Origin: Bradyrhizobium vignae
GTDB taxonomy: Bacteria; Pseudomonadota; Alphaproteobacteria; Rhizobiales; Xanthobacteraceae
Direction: 5' to 3'
Assembly: GCF_004114425.1 (NCBI RefSeq)
Contig: NZ_RDQF01000002.1
Location: 1-64,000, forward strand
Length of the DNA: 64,000 bases
The translations under genes and the position numbers were made by a program. The notes beneath the pieces were generated by a model. That model had not been told where the DNA came from. It ran no database searches and was given only the letters and a program-made list of their open reading frames with translations. This document shows, in pieces, positions 27,286 to 36,103 of this stretch; within the stretch, counting starts at the first letter, position 1; the number at the start of each line of letters is the position of its first letter.

Positions 27286-28542
27286 ATGAGCCGTGCAAAC
27301 CGTACCGACCACATCCGCCTGACCTCCCATCCGGAGCCCGGCAGGAAGGCCGCCTTTCCGATCCATTGGGGTGCTGCGGACGCGCGCGCCCGTGGGCCAA
27401 TCATAGGCACAGTGTCGCGCGCCGGGGATCGCAACGTGATCGGCAGCCATGGCGGGTCCTACGCGATGTACCGCGCGCTCGCCGTCTCCGCCGGCGCGCT
27501 CGATCCCATCAGGCGCCCTGACCTGACCAACACTTTTCCGGCCGCAATCATCGGGCCGTTCGAGCAATGGCGCGATCCCACCAAGATCGTTGCGCTCGAT
27601 CCCTGGGGGCATCTCGTCGCCGAAAACTTCCGCCAGGAGATCGCCGAAGGCGTCGACATTCGCCCCAACATCGCGGTGACGCGGGCGCGGCTGGACCTGC
27701 CGGAGATCCGCGAGGCGCTGACCGCAAAACGGCTGCGCGCCGACGGCGAGGTGGTGCATGCCAATGGCAGCGTGTCGGTGGTGAAGATCGCGATCGATCC
27801 GGTCTGGTATCTGCCCGGCCTTGCGGCCCGCTTCGGCACCGGCGAGACCGAGTTGCGCCGCACGCTGTTCGAGCAGACTGCCGGCATGTTCCCCGAGCTC
27901 GTGACGCGTCCGGACTTGAAAGTGTTTTTGCCGCCGATCGGCGGCACCACCGTCTACCTGTTCGGCGATGTGACAAAATTGCCGGACCATCGCACCAAGA
28001 TCACCTGCCGCGTGCATGACGAGTGCAACGGCTCCGACGTGTTCGGCTCCGACATCTGCACCTGCCGTCCCTACCTCATCCACGGCATCGAGGAATCCGC
28101 GCGCGGCGCGCAGGAGGGCGGGCTCGGGCTCGTCGTCTACAACCGCAAAGAGGGCCGCGCGCTCGGCGAGGTCACCAAATTCCTGGTCTACAACGCGCGC
28201 AAGCGCCAGGAGGACGGTGATGCCGCCGCGGCCTATTTTGAACGCACCGAATGCGTCGCCGGCGTGCAGGATGCGCGCTTCCAGCAATTGATGCCCGACA
28301 CCATCCACTGGCTGGGCCTGAAGCGCATCGACCGCTTCCTGTCGATGAGCGACATGAAATACGACGCGCTGACCTCGCAAGGTATCGACATCGTCGAGCG
28401 CGTGCCGATCCCGCCGGAGCTGATTCCGGCCGACGCCTATGTCGAGATCGCCGCGAAGAAGGCCGCTGGCTACTACTCGACCGACATCGCGCCGGAGAAG
28501 GACATCGATGGCGTGGTCGGCCGTTCGCTGGAAAAATACTGA
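27286..28542 (+). CDS. URC1-type GTP cyclohydrolase II homologue (uracil catabolism)
   Basis: The 418-residue protein has a C-terminal GTP cyclohydrolase II-like domain. The zinc-ligand set is C247, C258 and C260 in HDECNGSDVFGSDICTC, and the following YNRKEGRALGEVTKF replaces the RibA box YxRQEGRGIGL. A conserved N-terminal region of about 200 residues, not found in RibA, marks the Urc1 subfamily. In yeast Lachancea kluyveri Urc1 is needed for the URC route of uracil breakdown. The two downstream genes are the Urc4 and uracil phosphoribosyltransferase homologues, which makes the pathway call strong. GGGAGCC sets ATG 27286 as start. Confidence 0.85.
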   Translation: MSRANRTDHIRLTSHPEPGRKAAFPIHWGAADARARGPIIGTVSRAGDRNVIGSHGGSYAMYRALAVSAGALDPIRRPDLTNTFPAAIIGPFEQWRDPTKIVALDPWGHLVAENFRQEIAEGVDIRPNIAVTRARLDLPEIREALTAKRLRADGEVVHANGSVSVVKIAIDPVWYLPGLAARFGTGETELRRTLFEQTAGMFPELVTRPDLKVFLPPIGGTTVYLFGDVTKLPDHRTKITCRVHDECNGSDVFGSDICTCRPYLIHGIEESARGAQEGGLGLVVYNRKEGRALGEVTKFLVYNARKRQEDGDAAAAYFERTECVAGVQDARFQQLMPDTIHWLGLKRIDRFLSMSDMKYDALTSQGIDIVERVPIPPELIPADAYVEIAAKKAAGYYSTDIAPEKDIDGVVGRSLEKY

Positions 28543-28549
28543 TCGCGTG

Positions 28550-29788
28550 ATGGCGGACGCTTTGGAATTGCAGGCACGCTCGCTACTCTCCGCAAACGCG
28601 GTGCGCGCGCGGGCGGGGCAGATGCTCGAGCTTGGCCTCGCCGGCGGACTCCAGCATTTCACGATCGACCTCGACCGCATGGATGGCGTCGCGGACGCCG
28701 TGCTCGCGGTGACGCGAACAGCCTATCCGACGCTGGACATTCCGTTCCATGCGCGCTGGCGCCACTTTGTGCTCGGCGGCGTCGATCGCTGGGCGCAGCT
28801 TGCCGGGGCAGCATCATGGCCCGATCGCGCCGCGCGGGCGCGCTCCGAATTCGATCTTGCGATCGTCAGCGTGCTGCTCGATGCCGGCGCGGGTGCGGCG
28901 TGGCGCTATCGCGACGCGCTGACCGGCAAAAGCATCGGCCGCTCCGAGGGGCTCGCCATCGCAAGCCTCGACATGTTTGCAGACGGGCTCTTTTCGCGCG
29001 ATGCGCGGACGCCGTTCAGGGTCGACGCGGAGGTGCTCGCGAAACTGCCCCTCACCTCACTCACATCCGCTTTCCAAGTGACGGACGCCAATCCATTGCT
29101 CGGCCTGGAGGGGCGCACCGATCTGCTGCGTCATCTGGGCAAGCTGGTAGCAGAGCGCGCGGACGTGTTCGGCCTGCACGACACGCCGCGGCCGGGCGGC
29201 CTGTTCGATCACATCGCGGCGCAAGCCGTCGGCGGTGCCGTCGCTGCGCCCGCCATTCTGTCGGCGGTGCTGAACCAGCTCGGTCTGATCTGGCCGTCAC
29301 GGCTCGAGGTCGCGGGCGTCCCGCTCGGCGATTGCTGGCGCCATCCGGCGATCAAGGCGGACGACGAAACGGCCGGGCTCGTGCCGCTGCACAAGCTGTC
29401 GCAATGGCTGAGCTATTCGCTGATCGAGCCGCTGCAGCGCGCCGGATTTGCCGTCACCGACATCGACGGGCTGACCGGCCTTGCCGAATACCGCAATGGC
29501 GGCCTGTTCGTCGATCACGAGGTGCTACGCCTGCGCGATGCCGCGGATGCCGAGCGTGCGCATACGGTGGATTCATTGCTCGTCGTGGAATGGCGCGCGC
29601 TGACGGTTGCGCTGCTGGATCGTCTTGCCGAACTGGTGCGCGCCAAGCTCGGTCGCACCCCTGAAACCTTGCCACTCGCCAGTATTTTGGAAGGCGGCAG
29701 CTGGGCCGCGGGGCGCGCCATCGCATTTGCGCGCCGCCCCGATGGTTCGCCGCCGCTCAAGGTGATCAGCGACGGGACTGTGTTTTAA
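28550..29788 (+). CDS. URC4/Urg3 family protein (DUF1688)
   Basis: The protein of about 412 residues reads as DUF1688/Urc4, with [51 protein letters not shown] and [15 protein letters not shown] segments. Urc4 is essential for uracil use in the yeast URC pathway, but its chemical step is not established. The gene starts 7 bases after the urc1 stop, so the two are co-transcribed. Start ATG 28550 is preceded by an adjacent GTG at 28547 in the same frame. No membrane segment or export signal is visible. Confidence 0.85.
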   Translation: MADALELQARSLLSANAVRARAGQMLELGLAGGLQHFTIDLDRMDGVADAVLAVTRTAYPTLDIPFHARWRHFVLGGVDRWAQLAGAASWPDRAARARSEFDLAIVSVLLDAGAGAAWRYRDALTGKSIGRSEGLAIASLDMFADGLFSRDARTPFRVDAEVLAKLPLTSLTSAFQVTDANPLLGLEGRTDLLRHLGKLVAERADVFGLHDTPRPGGLFDHIAAQAVGGAVAAPAILSAVLNQLGLIWPSRLEVAGVPLGDCWRHPAIKADDETAGLVPLHKLSQWLSYSLIEPLQRAGFAVTDIDGLTGLAEYRNGGLFVDHEVLRLRDAADAERAHTVDSLLVVEWRALTVALLDRLAELVRAKLGRTPETLPLASILEGGSWAAGRAIAFARRPDGSPPLKVISDGTVF

Positions 29789-29789
29789 A

Positions 29790-29938
29790 CCTTCTCCCCC
29801 TGTGGGAGAGGGTGGCTTCGCGAAAGCGAAGCCGGATGAGGGGTATGTCTCCGGGGGCACATCTCTCATTTGGAGTTCGCGGAAAGATACCCCTCATCCG
29901 GCGCTTGCGCGCCGCCTCATCCCACAAGGGGAGAAGGA
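29790..29938. repeat. CCTCTCCC-type intergenic palindromic repeat, copy B
   Basis: The same repeat family as at 25,604. It opens CCTTCTCCCC-tgt-GGGAGAGGG, has an inverted block CTTCGCGAAAGCGAAG, and ends in CCCCTCATCCGGCGC and GGGGAGAAGG. It lies inside the URC operon, between urc4 and the phosphoribosyltransferase gene, and could reduce or process read-through there. Confidence 0.75.
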
Positions 29939-29955
29939 AGAAAGGCATCTCGATC

Positions 29956-30585
29956 ATGGAAGGCGTCACGATCGTCGATCATCCGCTGGTGCAGCACAAG
30001 CTGACGCTGGTGCGCGACAAGTCCATCTCGACCAAGTCGTTTCGAGAGCTGATCAAGGAGATCGGCATGCTCTTGTGCTACGAAGTGACGCGCGACCTGC
30101 CGCTCGCCGACACCGTCATCGAGACGCCGCTGTCGACGATGCACTCGGCCAAGATCGCCGGCAAGAAGCTGGTGTTCGTGCCGATGCTGCGCGCCGGCAC
30201 CACCTTCGTCGACGGCATGATGGACCTAGTGCCGACCGCGCGCGTCGCTCATATCGGACTCTATCGCGAGCCGCACAGCTTTGCCGCGGTGGAGTATTTC
30301 TTCAAATCGCCGTCGGATCTCGGCGAGCGTCTCGCCATCGTGGTGACGCCTGTCGTCGCCACGGCCAACACGGCTGTCGCCGCCATCGACCGGCTGAAGG
30401 AGCGCGGCGCCAGGGACATTCGCCTGGCCTGCCTGATCGCAGCGCCGGAAGGGCTGGAACGGCTGCGTGGATTGCATCCCGATGTGCCGATCTGGACAGC
30501 CGCGGTGGACGAAGGTCTCGACGAGAACGGCTTCATCCTTCCGGGCCTCGGCGACGCCGGCGACCGCGCCTACGGGACGCGATAG
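29956..30585 (+). CDS. upp: Uracil phosphoribosyltransferase homologue of the URC cluster
   Basis: The 209-residue protein matches Upp throughout. [57 protein letters not shown] and the uracil-binding C-terminus [14 protein letters not shown] are all recognisable. Upp makes UMP from uracil and PRPP. The usual PRPP loop DPMLATGGS is here TPVVATANT (residues 131-139), which loses the acidic residue and both glycines. This suggests altered PRPP use or a URC-specific variant. It follows urc1 and urc4 in the same direction. Start ATG 29956, though the frame is open upstream through the repeat. Confidence 0.85.
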   Translation: MEGVTIVDHPLVQHKLTLVRDKSISTKSFRELIKEIGMLLCYEVTRDLPLADTVIETPLSTMHSAKIAGKKLVFVPMLRAGTTFVDGMMDLVPTARVAHIGLYREPHSFAAVEYFFKSPSDLGERLAIVVTPVVATANTAVAAIDRLKERGARDIRLACLIAAPEGLERLRGLHPDVPIWTAAVDEGLDENGFILPGLGDAGDRAYGTR

Positions 30586-31698
30586 CTAAACTTTCCCGCT
30601 GCCGCAAATGCCCTTCAGCGCCCGCCACTCCTTGTCAGTCAGCAGCGGCGGGCCGCTGGCGGGCCGATCCTCTCTGCTCATGCGCTTGAGGCGGTCCTCG
30701 GTCAGCGGGTGGCTGGCGAGGATCGTCGTGAGCGTGGAGCCGCCTTCCTTACCGGTGATGCGGAACATCAATTCGGCCGCGGGCTTCGGCGAGCGGCCGA
30801 GCGCATGCATGATCTCGATCGCAAACGTATCCGCGGCAGCCTCGGCCTCGCGCGAATAGGAGGCCTCGACCAGGCTGCGCGACGCGAAGATCACGGCCGA
30901 CGAGCCGGTGACGTCGCCGAACAAGAGTCCGATCAGGAACGAGGTGCCGCCGTTGTAGAGCAGGCCGCGCATGTTGTCGTGATGCTTGAGATGTCCGAGC
31001 TCGTGGGCGAGGATGCCGGCGAGCTCGTCAGGGCTCTCGGCCTTGTCGAGCAGGCCCTTCAGCACGAACACCTTGCCGCCCGGCAGCGCGAACGCGTTCG
31101 GCACCGCGGTCGGCAGCACGCCGGCCGTCATGGAATCGTCGTCGAGGCCGGCCGCATCGCGCAGGCGGTTGACGAGCCTGGTGAAGGCCGCCTTGCCCGC
31201 GGGATCTTCGCACACACCGCGGCCGAAGATGGCCTTCATCTGCACTTCGGCGGCGTCGCCGATGCGCCGTTCGACGGGTTTCGGCACCAGCGGAGCGAGA
31301 CGGTCGGCGGCGAGCGGCACGCCGAACAGCACGACGCAGACGATGGAGACGGCGGCGGCGACCGACCAGCCGACGATCTTTGCAATGCCGCGGCGCGACG
31401 TCTGATGTTCGTCGAGACGCATGCAGCGGGCGGTCACGTCGGCGGCGAGGGCGGCGTCGCGGATCTCGAGCCGCGCCAGCGGCGGTGCCGACGTCGAGGC
31501 CAGCCGCAAAACGCCAGCCGGGCTATCGGCGCGGCGAATGTTGGCGTAGGCCCAGCGCACGTGCGCTCCGTCCTCCTCGACGATTTCGAGCCCATCAGCC
31601 AGGGTCAGCATCACCTGCCGTTTGCGGCTCGACACGCCGTCGAAGAAGATGGTCGGCTTCCTAGATTGTGCCGGCGCCTCGGCAAACACATCCGTCAC
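30586..31698 (-). CDS. M48 family metallopeptidase, membrane anchored
   Basis: The 370-residue protein has an N-terminal cytosolic region (KPTIFFDGVSSRKRQVMLTL) and one membrane helix at about residues 107-127 (GWSVAAAVSIVCVVLFGVPL). An M48 protease domain follows, with zinc site HELGH in GILAHELGHLKHHDN and third ligand Glu in SREAEAAADTFA. It is an Oma1/BepA-like envelope protease and should act on the periplasmic side. The start is GTG at 31698. The gene lies 3 bases after the stop of the DUF898 gene, so the two form an operon. Confidence 0.9.
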   Translation of the reverse strand: MTDVFAEAPAQSRKPTIFFDGVSSRKRQVMLTLADGLEIVEEDGAHVRWAYANIRRADSPAGVLRLASTSAPPLARLEIRDAALAADVTARCMRLDEHQTSRRGIAKIVGWSVAAAVSIVCVVLFGVPLAADRLAPLVPKPVERRIGDAAEVQMKAIFGRGVCEDPAGKAAFTRLVNRLRDAAGLDDDSMTAGVLPTAVPNAFALPGGKVFVLKGLLDKAESPDELAGILAHELGHLKHHDNMRGLLYNGGTSFLIGLLFGDVTGSSAVIFASRSLVEASYSREAEAAADTFAIEIMHALGRSPKPAAELMFRITGKEGGSTLTTILASHPLTEDRLKRMSREDRPASGPPLLTDKEWRALKGICGSGKV

Positions 31699-31701
31699 AG
31701 C

Positions 31702-32847
31702 TCAGAATCCCGCAACATCAAGCCCGTCGGCAAAACCTTCGCCGAGCGCGCTTGCAAGCTGACCGCTGCCGCGCACATCCGCCGCAGCCCCGATATTGTG
31801 CACCTCGACGGTTTCCAGAACCTTGGCCCAGAGATCGCGCTGGAGATAGACGCGCATGACGATGTTGGCGCCGAGCGCAAGGGCGAAATAGCCGATAACC
31901 GTCACCACCAGCATCGGGATGTTCACCCCAGGCGCGGCGCCCTGCGCCGACGGCGCGAGGTCAAGCTTGACGGTGATCGCGATGGCAGCACCGAGATAGG
32001 CGCCGTATATGATCGTCAGCAACAACCACCAGCCGATCACTTTCCAGTACAGGCCGTAGAATGCGTGGTGCGGCAAATCCGAGGACAGGCCGACGTCGCC
32101 GATGCGGATGCCGTTGAGCCACCAGCGCCACTCGCGCGCCTTGAACTCGGCATAGAGGAACGGCGCAGCCGGGAAGAAGAGCAGCGCGAGCGGCGTGAGA
32201 AGCCACAGCCACCAGCCGCGCTTGAAGAACTCCCAGCCATCGCCGTCGAAATCGCCCTGCAGATCGCCGAAATGCGTGTGCTGCATCTTGTAGCGCTCCA
32301 GCGACGCCTCCCGCCAAGGCAGCGCCAGACCGAGCGTGAGGAACATCAGCAGGCCCCAGGCCATCGCGCGGGACGAATAGGCCCAGCCGGAGCCGTCCAT
32401 CCAGAAACGCACGCCGCGCCAGACCGTGCGCGTCAGCCGATAGCGCCGCGCGCGATAGATCGCGAACTGGCCGAACGCGTAAAACGAGACGAACAGCGGC
32501 GTCGAGGCAAAACCCTTCCAGCGCTCGAACTCGATGCCGACGAGGAAATAGACGACGTAGATCGGCACCAGAATCGCGAGCGCGACAAGGAAGCCGAACA
32601 GAAGTTCCCTGGCCCGCCCGGTGTATTCGGCGGCGTCGCCGTCGATCGCAGTGTTCGACCACAGGTGACGGCGGATGTCGGTGACCAGCCAAAACCGGTA
32701 GAAGCCGAAGGTAATGAGCTCCAGCATGGCACCCTTCGTTACCAATTTGCGGAACTCAGAGCGATTGCCGGTGAAATCGACTCGCGTTGGCGGCAGAGGC
32801 GGCGGCAACGGTTCGGAGCCGATGGGCACCCATTGCATGTCGTTCAC
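31702..32847 (-). CDS. DUF898 (YjgN-like) multi-pass membrane protein
   Basis: The protein of about 381 residues begins near NDMQWVPIGSEPLPPPLPPT. It carries the DUF898 N-terminal signature FTGNRSEFRKLVTKGAMLEL, ITFGFYRFWLVTDIRRHLWS. Six or so hydrophobic segments follow (LLFGFLVALAILVPIYVVYF, MAWGLLMFLTLGLALP, WWLWLLTPLALLFFPAAPFL, IGWWLLLTIIYGAYLGAAIA, LVVTVIGYFALALGANIVMR). Function unknown. It is coupled to an M48 protease gene, an association also seen in other proteobacteria. I chose GTG 32847. ATG 32838 and ATG 32895 are alternatives. Confidence 0.82.
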   Translation of the reverse strand: MNDMQWVPIGSEPLPPPLPPTRVDFTGNRSEFRKLVTKGAMLELITFGFYRFWLVTDIRRHLWSNTAIDGDAAEYTGRARELLFGFLVALAILVPIYVVYFLVGIEFERWKGFASTPLFVSFYAFGQFAIYRARRYRLTRTVWRGVRFWMDGSGWAYSSRAMAWGLLMFLTLGLALPWREASLERYKMQHTHFGDLQGDFDGDGWEFFKRGWWLWLLTPLALLFFPAAPFLYAEFKAREWRWWLNGIRIGDVGLSSDLPHHAFYGLYWKVIGWWLLLTIIYGAYLGAAIAITVKLDLAPSAQGAAPGVNIPMLVVTVIGYFALALGANIVMRVYLQRDLWAKVLETVEVHNIGAAADVRGSGQLASALGEGFADGLDVAGF

Positions 32848-33147
32848 GGCGGCAAGCTCGGGATGCGGGCCTGATCCGATCAAACTATAGATCAAAGGTT
32901 AGTCGATCCCCAAGATCGTCGGGTTCGATTTGCCTCGATTCCAGTCGATTTCTTGCAGGATTCCTCGGCCAAGGGCGTGCGGGAGATCACGCTGGCGAAT
33001 CCCCCTGCGGTCCAGGTCGCCTCTCGCAAGGGTTGGGTGTGGCAAAACTCTCCCTTGCTCCGACGCAGGCGACCGGCTGTAATTGCAAATCAAATACCGC
33101 AGCGCAGAATTCAAAAATGACGTGCGGAGAACCCAGGGAGAACGGTC
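32848..33147. other. Divergent intergenic region before P450 pair; no gene seen
   Basis: These 300 bases contain no recognisable gene, repeat or strong palindrome. The segment must include the promoters of the DUF898/M48 operon and of the first P450 gene. The latter has the ribosome site AGGGAGAACGG just before ATG 33148. Confidence 0.35.
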
Positions 33148-34413
33148 ATGCATGGGACCATCGAGAGCGCGTCCAAGCTCGACGCACTTCGCGAGCGCGC
33201 GTCGACATTGCCGCTGGAGCAATTCGATCCGGGTGACCCCGAATTGTTCAGGACGGATACGTTCTGGCCGTATTTCGATCGCCTGCGCCGCGAAGATCCC
33301 GTGCATTACTGCAAGGACTCGATGTTCGGCCCGTACTGGTCGGTGACGCGCTACAACGACATCATGGAGATCGAGACCAACCATGCGGTGTTCTCCTCGG
33401 CCTCCGCGCTCGGCGGCATCACCATCCGCGACATCGATCCGGATCTGCGCCGCGAGAGCTTCATCTCGATGGACCCGCCGCGCCATGCGGCGCAGCGCAA
33501 GACCGTGGCGCCGATGTTCACGCCGACGCATCTGGACAACCTCGCCATCAACATCCGCAAGCGCTCGGCCGAGTGCCTGGACAACCTGCCCCGCGGCGAG
33601 GTGTTCGACTGGGTCGACCGCGTCTCGATCGAGCTCACCACGCAGATGCTCGCGGTGCTGTTCGACTTCCCCTGGGAGGACCGCCGCAAGCTGACGCGCT
33701 GGTCGGACATCGCCACCACCATTCCCGGGCCCGAGGGTCTCGTCGCGACCGAGGACGAGCGGCAGGCCGAGCTGACCGAGTGCGCGCAGTATTTCTCGCG
33801 TTTGTGGAAGGAGCGCATCGCGCAGCCGCCGAAGAGCGATCTGCTCTCGATGATGGCGCATGGCGCCGCCACGCGTGACATGGACGCGAAGAACTTCCTC
33901 GGCAATCTCATCCTCTTGATCGTCGGCGGCAATGACACCACCCGCAACACCATGTCGGGTTCGATTCTCGCGCTGAGCCAGCATCCGGAGCAATACCGCA
34001 AGCTGTGCGACAATCCTGATCTGCTCGACAGCTTCGTGCCCGAGGTGATCCGCTGGCAGACGCCGCTGGCGCATATGCGGCGCACGGCGCTCTCCGACTT
34101 CGAGTTCCGCGGCAAGCAGATCAAGAAAGGTGACAAGGTCGTGATGTGGTACGTCTCGGGCAACCGCGACGAAGAGGCGATCGAAAAGCCTTACGATTTC
34201 ATCATCGACCGTGCCCGCCCGCGCACGCATCTCTCCTTCGGCTTCGGCATCCACCGCTGCGTGGGCCTCAGGCTTGCTGAACTCCAGCTCAAGATTGTTT
34301 GGGAGGAGATCCTCAAGCGTTTCGACCATATTGATGTGGTCGGCGAGCCCAGGCGGGTCTATTCGAGCTTCGTGAAGGGGCTGGAGGCGTTGCCGGTGAA
34401 GATTGCGGCGTGA
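33148..34413 (+). CDS. Cytochrome P450, CYP153-like, first of tandem pair
   Basis: The 421-residue protein has all P450 landmarks. The I-helix is LLIVGGNDTTRNTMSG, the K-helix E-x-x-R is in PEVIRWQ, and the haem loop FGFGIHRCVGLRLAE carries the Cys ligand. GGNDTTRN and HLSFGFGIHRC are characteristic of CYP153-type alkane/fatty-acid terminal hydroxylases and close relatives. The protein is soluble, and a ferredoxin and reductase would be needed from elsewhere. No redox partner is encoded next to it. A very similar P450 follows after 136 bases. Confidence 0.88.
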   Translation: MHGTIESASKLDALRERASTLPLEQFDPGDPELFRTDTFWPYFDRLRREDPVHYCKDSMFGPYWSVTRYNDIMEIETNHAVFSSASALGGITIRDIDPDLRRESFISMDPPRHAAQRKTVAPMFTPTHLDNLAINIRKRSAECLDNLPRGEVFDWVDRVSIELTTQMLAVLFDFPWEDRRKLTRWSDIATTIPGPEGLVATEDERQAELTECAQYFSRLWKERIAQPPKSDLLSMMAHGAATRDMDAKNFLGNLILLIVGGNDTTRNTMSGSILALSQHPEQYRKLCDNPDLLDSFVPEVIRWQTPLAHMRRTALSDFEFRGKQIKKGDKVVMWYVSGNRDEEAIEKPYDFIIDRARPRTHLSFGFGIHRCVGLRLAELQLKIVWEEILKRFDHIDVVGEPRRVYSSFVKGLEALPVKIAA

Positions 34414-34425
34414 GAGAACTGAAAA

Positions 34426-34530
34426 CTCCCTCTCCCCGTTCTTACGGGGGAAGGGTCGGGATGAGGGGCTCTTCTCCGCGAATACGCTGAGAGGCGGACT
34501 CGCAGAGAGTCCCCCTCACCCGGAGTGCAT
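34426..34530. repeat. CCTCTCCC-type intergenic repeat, copy C (short)
   Basis: A shortened member of the CCTCTCCCC...GGGAAGGG...CCCCTCACCCGG family occupies the space between the two P450 genes. It ends about 20 bases before the second gene's ATG, so it may affect coupling of the pair. Confidence 0.6.
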
Positions 34531-34549
34531 CTTCGATGGAGCCACGACC

Positions 34550-35824
34550 ATGAACATCCAAGCGCCGGTTAAAGTGGACAAAGCCGAACGCCTGCGCAGG
34601 GCGCGCGAAGAGGCCTATGCGACGCCATTGTCGCAATTCCACCCCGGTGCGCCCAGGCTGTTCCAGGACGACACGCTGTGGCCCTGGTTCGAGCGGCTGC
34701 GCAAGGAAGAGCCGGTGCATTACTGCACCAACGCGCCGATCGAGCCGTACTGGTCGGTGGTCAAATACAACGACATCATGCATGTCGACACCAATCACGG
34801 CATCTTCTCCTCGGACTCGACGCTCGGCGGCATCTCGATCCGCGACGTGCCGGAAGGCTACGACTGGCCGAGCTTCATCGCGATGGACCAGCCCCGGCAT
34901 TCGGCGCAGCGCAGGACGGTGTCGCCGATGTTCACCCCTCAGCATCTGGACGAGCTGGCAAAACTGATCCGCCAGCGCTCGCAGACCGTGCTGGACAATC
35001 TGCCGCGCAACGAGACCTTCAATTTCGTCGAGCGCGTCTCGATCGAGCTGACGACGCAGATGCTGGCCACCCTGTTCGACTTCCCCTGGGAGGAGCGGCG
35101 CAAGCTGACGCGCTGGTCCGACGTCTCCACTGCGCTGCCCAAGAGCGGCATCGTCGCCTCGGCCGAGGAACGCCGCCGCGAGATGGACGAGTGCTACGCC
35201 TACATGTCGAAGCTGTGGAACGAGCGCGTCAACTCCGAGCCGCGCAACGATCTACTGTCGCTGATGGCGCACAACCCGGCGACGCGCTACATGGATCCCG
35301 ACAATCTCATGGGCAACATCATCCTGCTCATCGTCGGCGGCAATGACACTACGCGCAACACCATGACCGGCTCGGTGCTGGCGCTGAACGAGAACCCAGA
35401 GCAGTATGACAAGCTGCGGGCCAACCCGGCGCTGATCGATTCCATGGTGCCGGAGGTGATCCGCTGGCAGACGCCGCTGGCTCATATGCGGCGCACGGCG
35501 TTGCAGGATACCGAGATCGGCGGCAAGCAGATCAAGAAGGGCGACCGCGTCGTGATGTGGTACGTCTCCGGCAACCGCGATGACGAGATGTTCGAGAAGC
35601 CGAACGAGTTCATCATCGACCGCCCGCGCCCGCGCACCCACCTCTCCTTCGGCTTCGGCATCCACCGCTGCGTCGGCATGCGGCTCGCCGAACTGCAGCT
35701 CCGCATCGTCTGGGAGGAGATGCTGAAGCGGTTCGACCGCATCGAGGTGGTCGGCGAGCCCAAGCGAATCTATTCCAGCTTCATCAAGGGATATGAGGCG
35801 CTGCCGGTGAGGATTCCGGGGTAG
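34550..35824 (+). CDS. Cytochrome P450, CYP153-like, second of tandem pair
   Basis: The 424-residue protein is closely similar to the preceding P450 along its whole length. Shared blocks include TRWSDV/TRWSDI, LLIVGGNDTTRNTMTG, EVIRWQTPLAHMRRTAL, GKQIKKGDRVVMWYVSGNRD and FGFGIHRCVGMRLAELQLR. The pair arose by duplication. Differences are concentrated in the N-terminus and the B-C/F-G regions, so substrate range may differ. Start ATG 34550 follows GGAG at 34,538. The frame is open upstream through the repeat, which is not coding. Confidence 0.88.
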   Translation: MNIQAPVKVDKAERLRRAREEAYATPLSQFHPGAPRLFQDDTLWPWFERLRKEEPVHYCTNAPIEPYWSVVKYNDIMHVDTNHGIFSSDSTLGGISIRDVPEGYDWPSFIAMDQPRHSAQRRTVSPMFTPQHLDELAKLIRQRSQTVLDNLPRNETFNFVERVSIELTTQMLATLFDFPWEERRKLTRWSDVSTALPKSGIVASAEERRREMDECYAYMSKLWNERVNSEPRNDLLSLMAHNPATRYMDPDNLMGNIILLIVGGNDTTRNTMTGSVLALNENPEQYDKLRANPALIDSMVPEVIRWQTPLAHMRRTALQDTEIGGKQIKKGDRVVMWYVSGNRDDEMFEKPNEFIIDRPRPRTHLSFGFGIHRCVGMRLAELQLRIVWEEMLKRFDRIEVVGEPKRIYSSFIKGYEALPVRIPG

Positions 35825-35871
35825 GCTCCTCATCGGACTGCCTTGGGGCAAACCAGCCTCCTCAACCTCCG

Positions 35872-35976
35872 CTGTCATGCCCCGCGACGGCGGGGCATCC
35901 AGTACGCCGCGGCTTCTCGATTCTGGCCGCGCGGCCTCTGGAATACAGGATTGCCCGCCTTCGCGGGCAATGACGC
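35872..35976. repeat. GTCATGCCCCGCG...GCGGGCAATGACG intergenic repeat
   Basis: The segment starts GTCATGCCCCGCGACGGCGG and ends GCCTTCGCGGGCAATGACG. Each end is itself a small hairpin (CCCCGC-gacg-GCGGGG and CCCGC-cttc-GCGGG). It resembles a dispersed bradyrhizobial palindromic unit related to the ones at 42,097 and 49,823. It lies after the P450 pair and before the convergent LysR gene stop. Confidence 0.6.
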
Positions 35977-36103
35977 CGAGGGTGAGATGGCGAGCGCGCT
36001 CCGAATGCTCCAGGAACTGGCGTCCCAGCTATAAAATTCCGGCATGTCAGCTCGCGCCAGATGCGAAGGCAAGGCGACGCCCAACTGTTCTACGACACGG
36101 CAT

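Noticed and set aside
27031..28680. 549-codon minus-strand frame over the URC1 gene
   Set aside because: No recognisable domain, and the opposite strand encodes a clear Urc1 protein.
30709..32874. 721-codon plus-strand open frame
   Set aside because: It lies wholly antisense to the M48 and DUF898 genes, and its Arg/His/Gln-rich composition is typical of a GC-rich shadow frame.
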